A DNA stretch of 28,852 nucleotides, from assembly GCA_034005525.1 (NCBI GenBank), contig JAVEUP010000102.1:1-28852 (forward strand), given 5' to 3'. Position 1 is the stretch's first letter. Each line of letters begins with the position of its first letter. This DNA is from PWXP01 sp034005525. Its GTDB lineage: Bacteria > Planctomycetota > Planctomycetia > Pirellulales > Thermoguttaceae. The position numbers were made by a program, and so were the translations under genes. The notes below the pieces were generated by a model. It did not search any database. It saw only the letters and a list, made by a program, of their open reading frames with translations, and had not been told where the DNA came from. Below, in pieces: positions 14,429 through 22,416 of the stretch.

Positions 14429-14540
14429 GGTAGCCACTCCTTCAAAACAACAGAACCCGAACGTAAACAGACCGGCGACCGCACCATGGTGCCCCTGCTG
14501 GGGCGTGCGCGGCCCACGGCCAAACAATACTCAAGTGTGG

Positions 14541-14568
14541 ATCATACTCTCCCGCACGCAAAACGCAA
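14541..14568 (-). promoter_or_regulatory. Sigma-70-like promoter of the cold-shock gene
   Basis: On the minus strand TTGCGT (14563-14568) is separated by 16 bases from TATGAT (14541-14546). Predicted transcription starts near 14534, about 105 bases before the start codon. Confidence 0.5.
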
Positions 14569-14664
14569 CAGGTGTCCCGCGTTTTTTCTGCTCCCGGACC
14601 AAGAAAAGCATCTCCACGGAGGGGGTAAGGCAACCTAGTTTCACTTTCCGGTCGCCCGACCCGA

Positions 14665-14673
14665 TGATATACT
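14665..14673 (+). promoter_or_regulatory. Possible extended -10 promoter of the dehydrogenase gene
   Basis: TGATATACT fits the extended -10 pattern TGnTATAAT with one mismatch and lies 172 bases upstream of ATG 14845. The -35 region is weak. Confidence 0.35.
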
Positions 14674-14844
14674 CGAAACATCCCCGATTTCGGGCCGCGC
14701 AGCATGCGTTTCCAGCGCGGCTTCTCGTAGGTCCCGCGAGCCGAGCGGGACAAGAAAGTGGAACTGCTCCAAGCTCGGCTGCCGGCGATCCGACGGTCTA
14801 CGGCTCGGCTCGCAGAACCGACCGACAACCTCAGCGAGTCAACC

Positions 14845-15882
14845 ATGAAGGTCGCTTACTTCACCCGCGTGCGACAAATCGAACTACGCGACGAACCGGC
14901 CCCAGGCATCGACCAGCCCGACCATGTGCTCGTCCGGATCGACCGGCTCGGAGTGTGCGGGTCCGACGTGCATTATTACGCCCACGGCGGCATCGGGCTG
15001 CAGCGGGTTGAGTTCCCGGCGACGCTCGGGCACGAGTGTGCGGGCACCGTGGTCGAGGCAGGCGGGGACGTGACACAGTTGAAGCCGGGCGACCGCGTGG
15101 CGATCGATCCGGCTTTCGTGTGCGGCGTCTGCGACCAATGCCGGGTGGGCCGGCAGAACACCTGCCGGAACATCCGGTTCATGGGAAGTCCCGGCCAGGC
15201 GCCCGGCGCTGCTGCTGAATTGGCGGTCGTGCCGGCCGCCAACTGCCTGCCGGTGCCCGAGGCGGTCTCGCTCGACCTGGCCACGCTGGCCGAGCCGCTC
15301 TCGATCGGCCTCCATGCAGTACGGCTGGGCGAAGTGTACCCGGCGGCGCGGATAGCCATCCTGGGCAGCGGGCCGATCGGTCTCAGCGTGCTCTTGTGCG
15401 CGAAGGTACAGGCCCCTTGCACGATCTACATGACCGACCTGCTCGAACCCCGCGTCGGACTCGCCCGCCGGTGCGGCGCCGACCTGGCCCTCAACGCGTC
15501 TCAAACCGGCGCGGTCGAGGCCATCGCCCAGCATGAACCGTACGGGCTGGACCTGGTTTTCGAGTGTTCGGGCGACCCCGCCTGCATCGATCAAGCCGCG
15601 GCGCTGCTCACTCCCGGCGGCACGCTCGTGCAGGTGGGCATCCCCACGGCCCCGCGCATCGAAATCGACCCGCAGGCGTTCCGCGTCAAGGAGCTTTCCG
15701 TGCGGAACGTGCGCCGGCAGAAAGGGTGTGTCGCGCCGGTCATTCGCATGATGGCCGAAGGGCACATCGACGCCGCCCCGCTGGTGACGCATCATTTTCC
15801 GCTGGACCGTATCGGCGACGCCTTCGAACTCGTGGCCGGCTATCGCGACGGGGTAGTCAAAGCGATGGTCGAACTGCCGTGA
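14845..15882 (+). CDS. Zinc-dependent medium-chain dehydrogenase, sorbitol/polyol dehydrogenase type (345 aa)
   Basis: This is a cytoplasmic NAD-dependent alcohol or polyol dehydrogenase. Catalytic zinc ligands are Cys38 (GVCGSDVHYY), His63 and Glu64 (LGHECAGTV). The structural zinc loop has Cys93, Cys96, Cys99 and Cys107 in CGVCDQCRVGRQNTC. The Rossmann fold shows GSGPIG at 174-179, and the acidic residue in TDLLEPR (Asp198) favours NAD over NADP. The overall pattern is closest to sorbitol, xylitol or threonine dehydrogenases; the exact substrate cannot be read from sequence. ATG 14845 (MKVAYFTRV) gives the usual family N-terminus, so an upstream in-frame start is not needed. It stands alone between oppositely oriented genes. 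Confidence 0.88.
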   Translation: MKVAYFTRVRQIELRDEPAPGIDQPDHVLVRIDRLGVCGSDVHYYAHGGIGLQRVEFPATLGHECAGTVVEAGGDVTQLKPGDRVAIDPAFVCGVCDQCRVGRQNTCRNIRFMGSPGQAPGAAAELAVVPAANCLPVPEAVSLDLATLAEPLSIGLHAVRLGEVYPAARIAILGSGPIGLSVLLCAKVQAPCTIYMTDLLEPRVGLARRCGADLALNASQTGAVEAIAQHEPYGLDLVFECSGDPACIDQAAALLTPGGTLVQVGIPTAPRIEIDPQAFRVKELSVRNVRRQKGCVAPVIRMMAEGHIDAAPLVTHHFPLDRIGDAFELVAGYRDGVVKAMVELP

Positions 15883-15939
15883 TCATCTGGAGTGCGGCGG
15901 CTTGACGCCGCTTTGGCTCTCTTCCCCTCTTTTTCTCTT

Positions 15940-16120
15940 ACTGGCTTGCTCCTTCCCAACGCACGAGAGACAGGTAGGGTGGGTCAAGCAAGCCGCTTCT
16001 TTGGTGGGCCATCGGTCGCTGGTGCCGGCGTACTTCCAGGCAAGCGGGCTGCAAATCAGGTTGATTGAGGCTTGTGCAGGCCCACCAACAATGTACGCGA
16101 CCTTGTCCTACCCTACGCAG
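15940..16120. repeat. Possible dispersed intergenic repeat
   Basis: This gene-free stretch has CAGGTAGGGTGGG near 15970 and an inverted counterpart CCTACCCTACG near 16107. The minus strand is open for 64 codons, but the product (rich in Trp, Arg, His and Gln) does not look like a protein. Such GGTGGGTCAAG-type segments recur between genes in some bacterial genomes. I cannot confirm repetition within this window. Confidence 0.3.
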
Positions 16121-16135
16121 AAGAATAGTCACGCT

Positions 16136-17752
16136 CTATCCAAACCGCACCTCACGGGCAGCATTCAAGGCCCAGCGGGACTGCAAGCGAAGCCGATCAT
16201 TCCGCGGGCTGCGCGGCAGGGCGGCAATGCGGCGATCGATCGCCGCAAGCGCCTCAAACAGCGCGGCGTCGCGATGTTCCGGTTCGAGCGCAAATCGCAA
16301 CTCGGCGTCGGCCAGATCGGCCAGCTCGGCTGCCAAGGCGTCCATCCACTCCGGGTGCGGACGCTCGAAATCGGCGAAGTCGGAAATACCACTTCGCGGC
16401 AGCCGGCCGCCAAACTCCAACAGCCGCCGCGTGTCGGAATCGTACAGCGGGATGGTCAGCGGGCTGCTGGCGATGCGCATTCGCCGGTGCCGGAACCCAG
16501 CTCGCACCAGAAGCCATACGGCGTCGAGCACCTCAAAAGGCGTGCTGTCGTAATCCGAAAGCAGTTGAAACACCGTGTAGTCCTGTCGCGTTTCGTCCAG
16601 TGCGTCAAGCACGGTTTCAAGCTGCGCAACTTCATGCCGCTTGTGCCATCGGGCCAGAAGCTCCGGGTGGAACGACTCGGCGCCCAACTGCACCATGGGT
16701 TTGAGGCGGTCGATCCAGGAGAACAATTCCGCATGGACGCAGCCGTCGCGACCTAAGAGCGAGCAGGGATTGGTTTGCAGGCTCAGCCGGTAGCGCTCCC
16801 TGAGCGGGCTTTTGCTCCAAAGCGTGAAAAACTCGACGGCGCGCCTCGTGGCCAGGAAGAAATCCTCGTCGTACACGGCGGCCCAAGCCACCTCGCGCTC
16901 GCGCAGCGGTGAACCTTCGACCCAGCGAAACAGCGGCCAGCGGCCGACTTGCAGCCGGCCCTCGGTCACGGCACGGTCGGCTGATGCGATCTCCTCGATA
17001 AGCTGCCCGGCCGGTTTCACCCGCACCGCACTGCCGTGCAGCCGTGAGCAGAACGTACACACGCCGGGACAGCCGCGGCCGCCGGTGAAGTAAAGGCTGT
17101 CGAGCGGCTGTCCGAATCCGTCGAGCAGTGAGAAGTCGAGCCGGTTCGCGGCGATCACTTCGGCGGCCGGGATCGGCCGGGTGAGGTTCTCCAAGCACCG
17201 GCGCTGGGGCCGGGCCGAGGCAGACAGCGTTACGCCGCCGGTGTCCACGACCGTCCGGCCGTAGCCATCAGCCGGCAGGGTATTCAGCCACGTGCGGCCG
17301 CTGTACCGGTAGGCAAGCCCGGGAATGTCCGGCAGGTAGTCCTTCGAGCTGCGCAGCCGGGCAAGCCGCAGAAACTGAGCGAACGTTTCCTCGGCCTCGC
17401 CGGTGAAAACATAGTCGGCCCGAGTCTGTTCGAGCAGATCGCACGGATGGCTCGTTGCAGTGGGACCGCCCAGAACGATCTCAGCCTCGACGTGCTCGCG
17501 CACCAGGCCGGCGTACCCGCGCAGCACGTCGAGCATCCCCGCCTCGGCCCGAAAGCCCACCACGTGCGGCCGCAGTGCGAGCAACTTCGCAACGAGCCGC
17601 GGATCGTCGTCCGGCCGGCCGGAGAGCTGCCAGATGACCACCTCCGCCAACCTCTGGCGGACGGCCCAAGAACCGACCTCCAGCAACCCGCTGGGCCAGC
17701 CGAAACAGGCGAACAGGATGCGAGGAACGGTCGTCGCGCGATGAGTTTCCAA
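16136..17752 (-). CDS. B12-binding-like radical SAM protein (538 aa)
   Basis: The N-terminal 130 residues have the Rossmann layout of cobalamin-binding domains of radical SAM enzymes, including VVGFRAEAG, IVLGGPTATSHP and DYVFTGEAEETF. They lack the DxHxxG box used for base-off cobalamin binding. The radical SAM cluster site is Cys228, Cys232 and Cys235 in RGCPGVCTFCSRLHG. The barrel continues with VYDEDFFLATRRAVEFF, SLQTNPCSLL, VQLGAESFHPELL and later strands. The C-terminal 100 residues are helical and unfamiliar. The substrate is unknown. The start appears to be TTG 17752, with GGAG nine bases upstream; no in-frame ATG precedes it. It lies 71 bases downstream of a small membrane-protein gene. 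Confidence 0.8.
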   Translation of the reverse strand: METHRATTVPRILFACFGWPSGLLEVGSWAVRQRLAEVVIWQLSGRPDDDPRLVAKLLALRPHVVGFRAEAGMLDVLRGYAGLVREHVEAEIVLGGPTATSHPCDLLEQTRADYVFTGEAEETFAQFLRLARLRSSKDYLPDIPGLAYRYSGRTWLNTLPADGYGRTVVDTGGVTLSASARPQRRCLENLTRPIPAAEVIAANRLDFSLLDGFGQPLDSLYFTGGRGCPGVCTFCSRLHGSAVRVKPAGQLIEEIASADRAVTEGRLQVGRWPLFRWVEGSPLREREVAWAAVYDEDFFLATRRAVEFFTLWSKSPLRERYRLSLQTNPCSLLGRDGCVHAELFSWIDRLKPMVQLGAESFHPELLARWHKRHEVAQLETVLDALDETRQDYTVFQLLSDYDSTPFEVLDAVWLLVRAGFRHRRMRIASSPLTIPLYDSDTRRLLEFGGRLPRSGISDFADFERPHPEWMDALAAELADLADAELRFALEPEHRDAALFEALAAIDRRIAALPRSPRNDRLRLQSRWALNAAREVRFG

Positions 17753-17823
17753 TGGTCAACGCTCCTCACCTCGATGCTCGAGGGAACGCGGCCGGAACGG
17801 AATAGGTTACGGCAGGATTAGTC

Positions 17824-18156
17824 TCACTCCATGGCAAACCAGATTCCCATCAATCCGACCAGAAACAGCAAATAGACAAGCGGCCCAAGTCCATACCACA
17901 ATGCCACGGTGCAACCGTTCTTTGCCGCCTTAGCAACTGCCAGCGCAAGACAAACCAAGTAGACAAGCGGATAGGCAATCGAGCCAAGAAGAAACGACTT
18001 AATCACCAACACCAGCAATGCCGGTTCGTTGCCGGAACGGTGTCCTGCCAGACTCATCACACTCGCCAAAAGGACGAACGGATAGATGAGCAGCGGCAGA
18101 GCCCCGAGAAACAGCAGGGCCCCGAAAAGCAACAGGACATAGGTTGCAGATTTCAT
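17824..18156 (-). CDS. Small three-helix membrane protein (110 aa)
   Basis: Three hydrophobic stretches are evident: about 5-34, 46-75 and 84-107. Short polar links (GHRSGNEPA and KAAKNGC) join them. The first stretch could also act as a signal anchor. No family or catalytic motif is recognised. The start codon has CAGGT upstream, a modest ribosome binding site. It is co-directional with the radical SAM gene 71 bases downstream, where a small hairpin (CCTCGA/TCGAGG, 17769-17783) lies near the ribosome binding site, so co-transcription is possible but unproven. Confidence 0.65.
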   Translation of the reverse strand: MKSATYVLLLFGALLFLGALPLLIYPFVLLASVMSLAGHRSGNEPALLVLVIKSFLLGSIAYPLVYLVCLALAVAKAAKNGCTVALWYGLGPLVYLLFLVGLMGIWFAME

Positions 18157-18500
18157 TGGCTACCTGACTTGTTGATAACCGGTTTCCGCGTAGGACCCCG
18201 TAGGCCGCACCTCCGGAGGGAGAACTGAAAGGTTTCTCTAACTGCAGACACGCCCCCCCAACCTCGCCGAGGCTCAAGCACTCCACCCCATTGTAAGAAC
18301 CCGGCCTTTCCGTTTCCAGGTCGGTGCAGGAATGGACTTGCCGTTGAACTTGCCATTGGCCCCGCTGGCGTTCACGGTTCGGCGTGCCGGGGGCCCGCAT
18401 CCTCGCTTCGCACGCTGAAGCGTGAACTCCAACAGGGCGCAAGGCTGCATGTCTTTTCGCTGGAATTATCCGGCAAGCCGGCGAATTGCGAACGATCGAT

Positions 18501-18529
18501 TTGACATGCGTCCTGCCCGGTGATACAGT
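18501..18529 (+). promoter_or_regulatory. Sigma-70-like promoter of the DUF6807-methyltransferase operon
   Basis: A perfect TTGACA (18501-18506) is followed after 17 bases by TACAGT (18524-18529). Transcription would begin near 18536, about 100 bases before ATG 18639. The remainder of 18157-18500 shows no gene. Confidence 0.6.
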
Positions 18530-18638
18530 TTAACCTATCAGTGGCTACCCAACGGTGGGAGTCCGCCGTTGTTTCCGAAGTCTGCCCATGGCGACGTATG
18601 TGATGTCTTGGTTTGCAGCCCGAACGAGGAGAGAAGAG

Positions 18639-19583
18639 ATGAAGACGATTGTTGCACTTCTGGCCGCCTGGCTTGTGAGCATTCAGAGTTTCGCAAATGA
18701 AGCTCAAACAGTGACTGCCCGGATGGAGGACGACCGCATTGTCGTTACGGTCGATGAAAAGCCGTTCACCGCGTACCTGTTCGGTAAGGAGCACAAGTAC
18801 CCGTTCTTCTACCCGGTCATCGGCCCCGCCTCGGGCGAGTCGGTCACTGCGTGGGACCAGGAACCTTATCCGCACCATAGTTCACTCTACATCAGTCTCG
18901 ACAACGTGCACAGCGAGAACGTGGAGCGGGGCAACTACTGGCAGCCCCGGCACCAGCTTGAAACCGGGCAGATCTTTTCCCGGAAAGCCCGCATCGTGAA
19001 GCAGGAAGAAGGCCGTGTTGTGTTGCACGACGAAGCCGATTGGATCGTACCCGCAACGGAAAGCCATCAGATGCGGGACAAGCGGACGGTCACCATTTGG
19101 GCGCCCTCGCCCACCGTACGCGTCATGGATTTTCACTTCGAGTTGACCGCGTTGAAAGATCTCGAAGTCCGGCAAACCGGCCACTCATTCTTCAGTGCCC
19201 GGGTGCGCCCGGAAATCGCCGTTGGATGCCCAACCCGCGGGCCGAAGTGGGCCGAGATGGGTACGGGAACCATCGTCGATTCCAGGGGGAATAAGGACGA
19301 AGCCGGCACGCGCGGGCAGGACGCCGACTGGTGCGCCTACTATGGCAAGATCAAGGAGGTCACCGAAGGTCTGGCCATCATCCAGCACTCCGGCAACCCG
19401 ATGTACCCGGCCAAGTGGTTCAATCGGGATTACGGCTTCATGTCGCCGACGCCGTTCGCGTTTGACGGCAACATCCCGATCAAGGCCGGCGAGACCCTGA
19501 CGTTCCGATACCGGGTCGTGGTGTTCACGGGCGACCATGAGACCGCCGACATCGCAGGCTGGCGCAAGGATTTTGAACAGTAA
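18639..19583 (+). CDS. Exported PmoA-like protein (DUF6807), 314 aa
   Basis: The protein opens with a signal peptide (MKTIVALLAAWLVSIQSFA, likely cut before NEAQ). It then matches the PmoA/DUF6807 family common in planctomycetes. Recognisable parts are KYPFFYPVIGPASGESVT (about 53-70), the HH-containing PYPHHSSLYISLDNV (77-90), GNYW (99-101) and the late TLTFRYRVVVFTGDH. The biochemical role of the family is not established despite the methane-oxygenase-derived name. Periplasmic location with a beta-sandwich fold is expected. ATG 18639 has a GAGGAG...AGAAGAG purine stretch upstream. The next gene starts 15 bases after its stop, so the two form an operon. Confidence 0.85.
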   Translation: MKTIVALLAAWLVSIQSFANEAQTVTARMEDDRIVVTVDEKPFTAYLFGKEHKYPFFYPVIGPASGESVTAWDQEPYPHHSSLYISLDNVHSENVERGNYWQPRHQLETGQIFSRKARIVKQEEGRVVLHDEADWIVPATESHQMRDKRTVTIWAPSPTVRVMDFHFELTALKDLEVRQTGHSFFSARVRPEIAVGCPTRGPKWAEMGTGTIVDSRGNKDEAGTRGQDADWCAYYGKIKEVTEGLAIIQHSGNPMYPAKWFNRDYGFMSPTPFAFDGNIPIKAGETLTFRYRVVVFTGDHETADIAGWRKDFEQ

Positions 19584-19598
19584 TCATTAGGAATCGAT

Positions 19599-21122
19599 AT
19601 GCGAGTTTCCGCTGCACAACACCGTCAGGCCGGCGGGCAGACGGGGTGCGTTCCCGTCGAGTGCCGCCCGAGGCATTGTGGCAAGAGGGCCCGGTTCGCT
19701 ATTCCGTTCGGGTTCTGCGCAGGTACGCGGCTGGCGGTCGTTCTCGGCTGGTTCCTGGCCGCCTGGTCCGCGGCCGGCCTTGCGGCCGACGCTCCGGCCA
19801 CGGCGGGTGCCGATCGGGCCGCACCGGCTGAGACGGCTTCCGAGGAAGTTGCCAGACCGAAAGACCAGGCGGAATCGATCCGCAGTCTGACCGCCCGCCT
19901 GGGCGTTGGCGAAGGGGCAACGATTGTCGACCTGGGCGCGGGCCGGGGCGCCGATACGTGGTTGTTTGCCGACGTCGTGGGCGCAACCGGCAAGGTGTAC
20001 GCCCAAGACATCATCGAGCGGTCCGTCGAGTCGATCAAGAAGGACGCGGAAAAACGCGGACTTTCGCAAGTCGAAACCATCCTCGGCCAGGCCGACGATC
20101 CCTGTTTGCCGGAAGCCGCGGCCGACTTGGTCTACATGCGGCGGGTGTACCACCACTTCTCGAAACCGCGCGAGATGCTCCGCGGCATTCGGCACGGCTT
20201 GAAGCCGGGCGGCCTTCTGGTGATCGTCGATCAGCACCGCGGCACGCTGCGCGACTGGGTTCCGTTTGACGTTCGCGAGCGCAAGCATTACTGGATTGCC
20301 GAGACCACCGTGGTGCGCCACGCGCGGGAAGAGGGCTTCGAGTTCGCCGACTGTGCCGAAGACGCCTGGCATGAGAAGGATCCGTTCGTCCTGGTGTTTC
20401 GGCGCCCCGATGCGCCCGGCGACCCGGACGGCGACCCGGACCCGCCGCTGCCGTTAGCCGAGAATGCCAAGGACCTGCTACTTCGCGGGGCGCGGCCCTA
20501 CGAGCGACCGGTCTTCATAGCGTTGGGCGAAGCTCGCCGACTCATCGCGCCGATCCTCGCCCGCTCGTCCGGGCCGGGCATTGAAATCGTCCTCGAGGAA
20601 TGGGCCACGCTGAAAGACGAGCGTCCTCCACTGCCGGCAAACGTCGAATTGCCGTCGGCGCTCACCCAGCAAGGCGATCCCGGCCTCGGGCCGGAACCCA
20701 TCGACGCAGTCTTCTTCCTCGATACCTACCACCTACTATTCCACGGCGAAACGCTCCTGGCAAAGATCCACGAGCGACTTGCACCCGGCGGCACCGTTAC
20801 CATCCTCGACCGTAAGGCAAGCGAACCGCTCTCCCGCCGCGAGGCGAGCCACCGCAGGCGAATCGCGCCGGACGTGGTCCGGCAAGAGATGGAAGCCGCC
20901 GGCTGCTCCCTCCAACGCGAACTGGAGCCACCCGCTGCCGACCGATTCCTAATGGTGTTTGGGAAGGCCGAGCACGTCACCGCGGATCGAGACGGTGATG
21001 TCGGCAAGCGGCACCTGCCGTCCGGATGCCTCCATGGCGGCCTGGGCGATGTGCCTCAATCCGCTGCAGCAGGGCACTTCCATGTGAACCACCGTGATCG
21101 ACTCGATGGGCGCCTCCGCTAG
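19599..21122 (+). CDS. Exported double methyltransferase-domain protein (507 aa)
   Basis: After a long basic N-region comes a hydrophobic export segment (about 44-63, LAVVLGWFLAAWSAAGLA). The first domain (91-268) is a class I SAM methyltransferase. Its motif I is IVDLGAGRGADTWLF (109-123), with VYAQD, ADLVYMRRVYHHF and LKPGGLLVIVDQ following. It matches the exported methyltransferase group common in planctomycetes. The second half (300-457) repeats the later part of the fold (AVFFLDTYHLLFHGETLL, LAPGGTVTILDR) but has no motif I, so it is probably inactive. The last 57 codons, including the final strand RFLMVFGK, overlap the convergent gene 20949-21710. Its true targets are unknown. AGGA lies six bases before ATG 19599. 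Confidence 0.75.
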   Translation: MRVSAAQHRQAGGQTGCVPVECRPRHCGKRARFAIPFGFCAGTRLAVVLGWFLAAWSAAGLAADAPATAGADRAAPAETASEEVARPKDQAESIRSLTARLGVGEGATIVDLGAGRGADTWLFADVVGATGKVYAQDIIERSVESIKKDAEKRGLSQVETILGQADDPCLPEAAADLVYMRRVYHHFSKPREMLRGIRHGLKPGGLLVIVDQHRGTLRDWVPFDVRERKHYWIAETTVVRHAREEGFEFADCAEDAWHEKDPFVLVFRRPDAPGDPDGDPDPPLPLAENAKDLLLRGARPYERPVFIALGEARRLIAPILARSSGPGIEIVLEEWATLKDERPPLPANVELPSALTQQGDPGLGPEPIDAVFFLDTYHLLFHGETLLAKIHERLAPGGTVTILDRKASEPLSRREASHRRRIAPDVVRQEMEAAGCSLQRELEPPAADRFLMVFGKAEHVTADRDGDVGKRHLPSGCLHGGLGDVPQSAAAGHFHVNHRDRLDGRLR

Positions 21123-21710
21123 AATGGCGGCCAACCGCCCGACGTGTTCGCGGGCATCGTCGAGTTTCGGGCAAGCCAACGCAATGGCCCGGCCCTCGAT
21201 CAGGTTCTGGAAGTCGGGAAGCGCAGCCGGCACGCAGTCGGCTACCAGCAGCAGGTGCGCGTTGCGAAGGAACGGGGCACCCGGCGAGATCAAGCGGAGT
21301 TGGATTGGCCAATGACCGAGAGACGAACGCGATTCGATGCCCGACGGGGGTGCCTCTGAGGGCCTGCTTGCCGATGCTCGGCGCGAGTCTGCTATAGGCA
21401 ACGAGAAGGTCTGCGCCCTCGACCCGGGGCACGTGGACGCGCAGGGAGTGGTCTTGGCAGCCGCCGTACTGGTTGCCAAATGGCGCTGGACGGCCGCTTC
21501 ATCGAACTCGTGGGCTTCGCGCTCGACGATCCGGATCGCGTCCCGGGGGCATTCTCCCAGGCACGCTCCCAGGCCGTCGCAGTACACCTCCGACACCAGT
21601 CGTGCCTTGCCGTCAACAATCTGAAGTGCTCCCTCGGCGCATCCCGGCACGCACAGTCCGCACCCGTCGCACTTCTCCTCGTCGATCTCGACGATCTTCC
21701 GCATCACCAT
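20949..21710 (-). CDS. 4Fe-4S ferredoxin-domain protein (253 aa)
   Basis: The N-terminus holds a ferredoxin-like pair of clusters. Cys14, 17, 20 and 24 (CDGCGLCVPGC) form one. The second, in CDGLGACLGECP (Cys44, 50 and 54), has leucine at the usual second-cysteine position. The C-terminal half (about 132-245) has a conserved pattern: GHWPIQL, ISPGAPFL, ADCVPAAL, CPKLDD and HMEVPCCSGL, whose paired cysteines could bind another metal or cluster. The protein is probably a cytoplasmic electron carrier or redox sensor; no partner is adjacent. ATG 21710 has a GGAG site seven bases upstream. Its 3' end overlaps the convergent methyltransferase by 174 bases. Confidence 0.8.
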   Translation of the reverse strand: MVMRKIVEIDEEKCDGCGLCVPGCAEGALQIVDGKARLVSEVYCDGLGACLGECPRDAIRIVEREAHEFDEAAVQRHLATSTAAAKTTPCASTCPGSRAQTFSLPIADSRRASASRPSEAPPSGIESRSSLGHWPIQLRLISPGAPFLRNAHLLLVADCVPAALPDFQNLIEGRAIALACPKLDDAREHVGRLAAILAEAPIESITVVHMEVPCCSGLRHIAQAAMEASGRQVPLADITVSIRGDVLGLPKHH

Positions 21711-22001
21711 GATTTGCTCCTGCCCGGTAGTCTGGGAAACTGGATTGCGATCCGCCAACGCACCACGTCGCGGAGGCCACCTCCATTATCGGGCGAGGCA
21801 ATCCCCGTAAGCCTTGACGTGCATCAAGCAGCCACCAAGAAAACGAGATGTTCGATGGTTTCCGACCCTGCGCATGGTCAGAGAGGGTGCGAACGGGCCG
21901 ACGAACGGCGTGAAACGCACCTTTTCATCGACAGAAGGGGAAAACGCTTTCGATATACCCCTGGCGGGGGGCATCTTAACACCGGACATTGCAAACTGAA
22001 A

Positions 22002-22162
22002 GGCGAGCGGGGGCCGTGAGGCCCCTGTTTCTGCCCTGACTTCCACGCCGGTCGTCGCCCATGCACCGGCAACCAAGAGCACACCAGGGATGTCGTTTGC
22101 CACGAAGGCGATAAACGGCGCAATTTCTCGCAGAAACAGGGGCCTCACGGCCCCCGCTCGCC
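22002..22162. mobile_element. 161-bp inverted-repeat element (MITE-like candidate)
   Basis: Two exact 32-bp inverted repeats (22002-22033 and 22131-22162; outer end GGCGAGCGGGGGCCGTGAGG) flank 97 bases with no gene. No clear target-site duplication is seen. It lies in a gene-poor stretch of about 0.7 kb (21711-22416). A minus-strand frame of 227 codons crosses it but looks non-coding. Confidence 0.45.
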
Positions 22163-22192
22163 GGTATTTATGCAACTGGGAAGGGAAAACTC

Positions 22193-22227
22193 CCGGAACG
22201 GTCACGCCAAGACTTGGCGCGTTCCGG
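22193..22227. repeat. Bulged hairpin in the gene-poor stretch
   Basis: CCGGAACG (22193-22200) pairs with CGTTCCGG (22220-22227), and CGCCAA (22205-22210) pairs with TTGGCG (22214-22219). GTCA bulges out. It lies about 30 bases to the right of the 161-bp element. Confidence 0.4.
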
Positions 22228-22416
22228 AACTCTTCAGTGCCTACGGGCGTCCTAGACTGGTAAAGGGTTCCGTTGCCGGACACAATAGGGTGGCAAAAAC
22301 ACCAATTCGGGGTGTTGGCGCCGCCCATCGGTTGACACTGGGGACGGACGACTACGCGTGGCTGCTCCACGTATCCGCGGCGGAAACCGCCCAATGCACA
22401 TCTAGGGGATGCCGTT

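Noticed and set aside
14884..15795. A 303-codon frame antisense to the zinc dehydrogenase
   Set aside because: It is a shadow of a well-supported dehydrogenase with all zinc ligands.
22332..22360. Promoter for the giant gene based on TTGACA at 22332
   Set aside because: There is no acceptable -10 element at 15-19 bases downstream.
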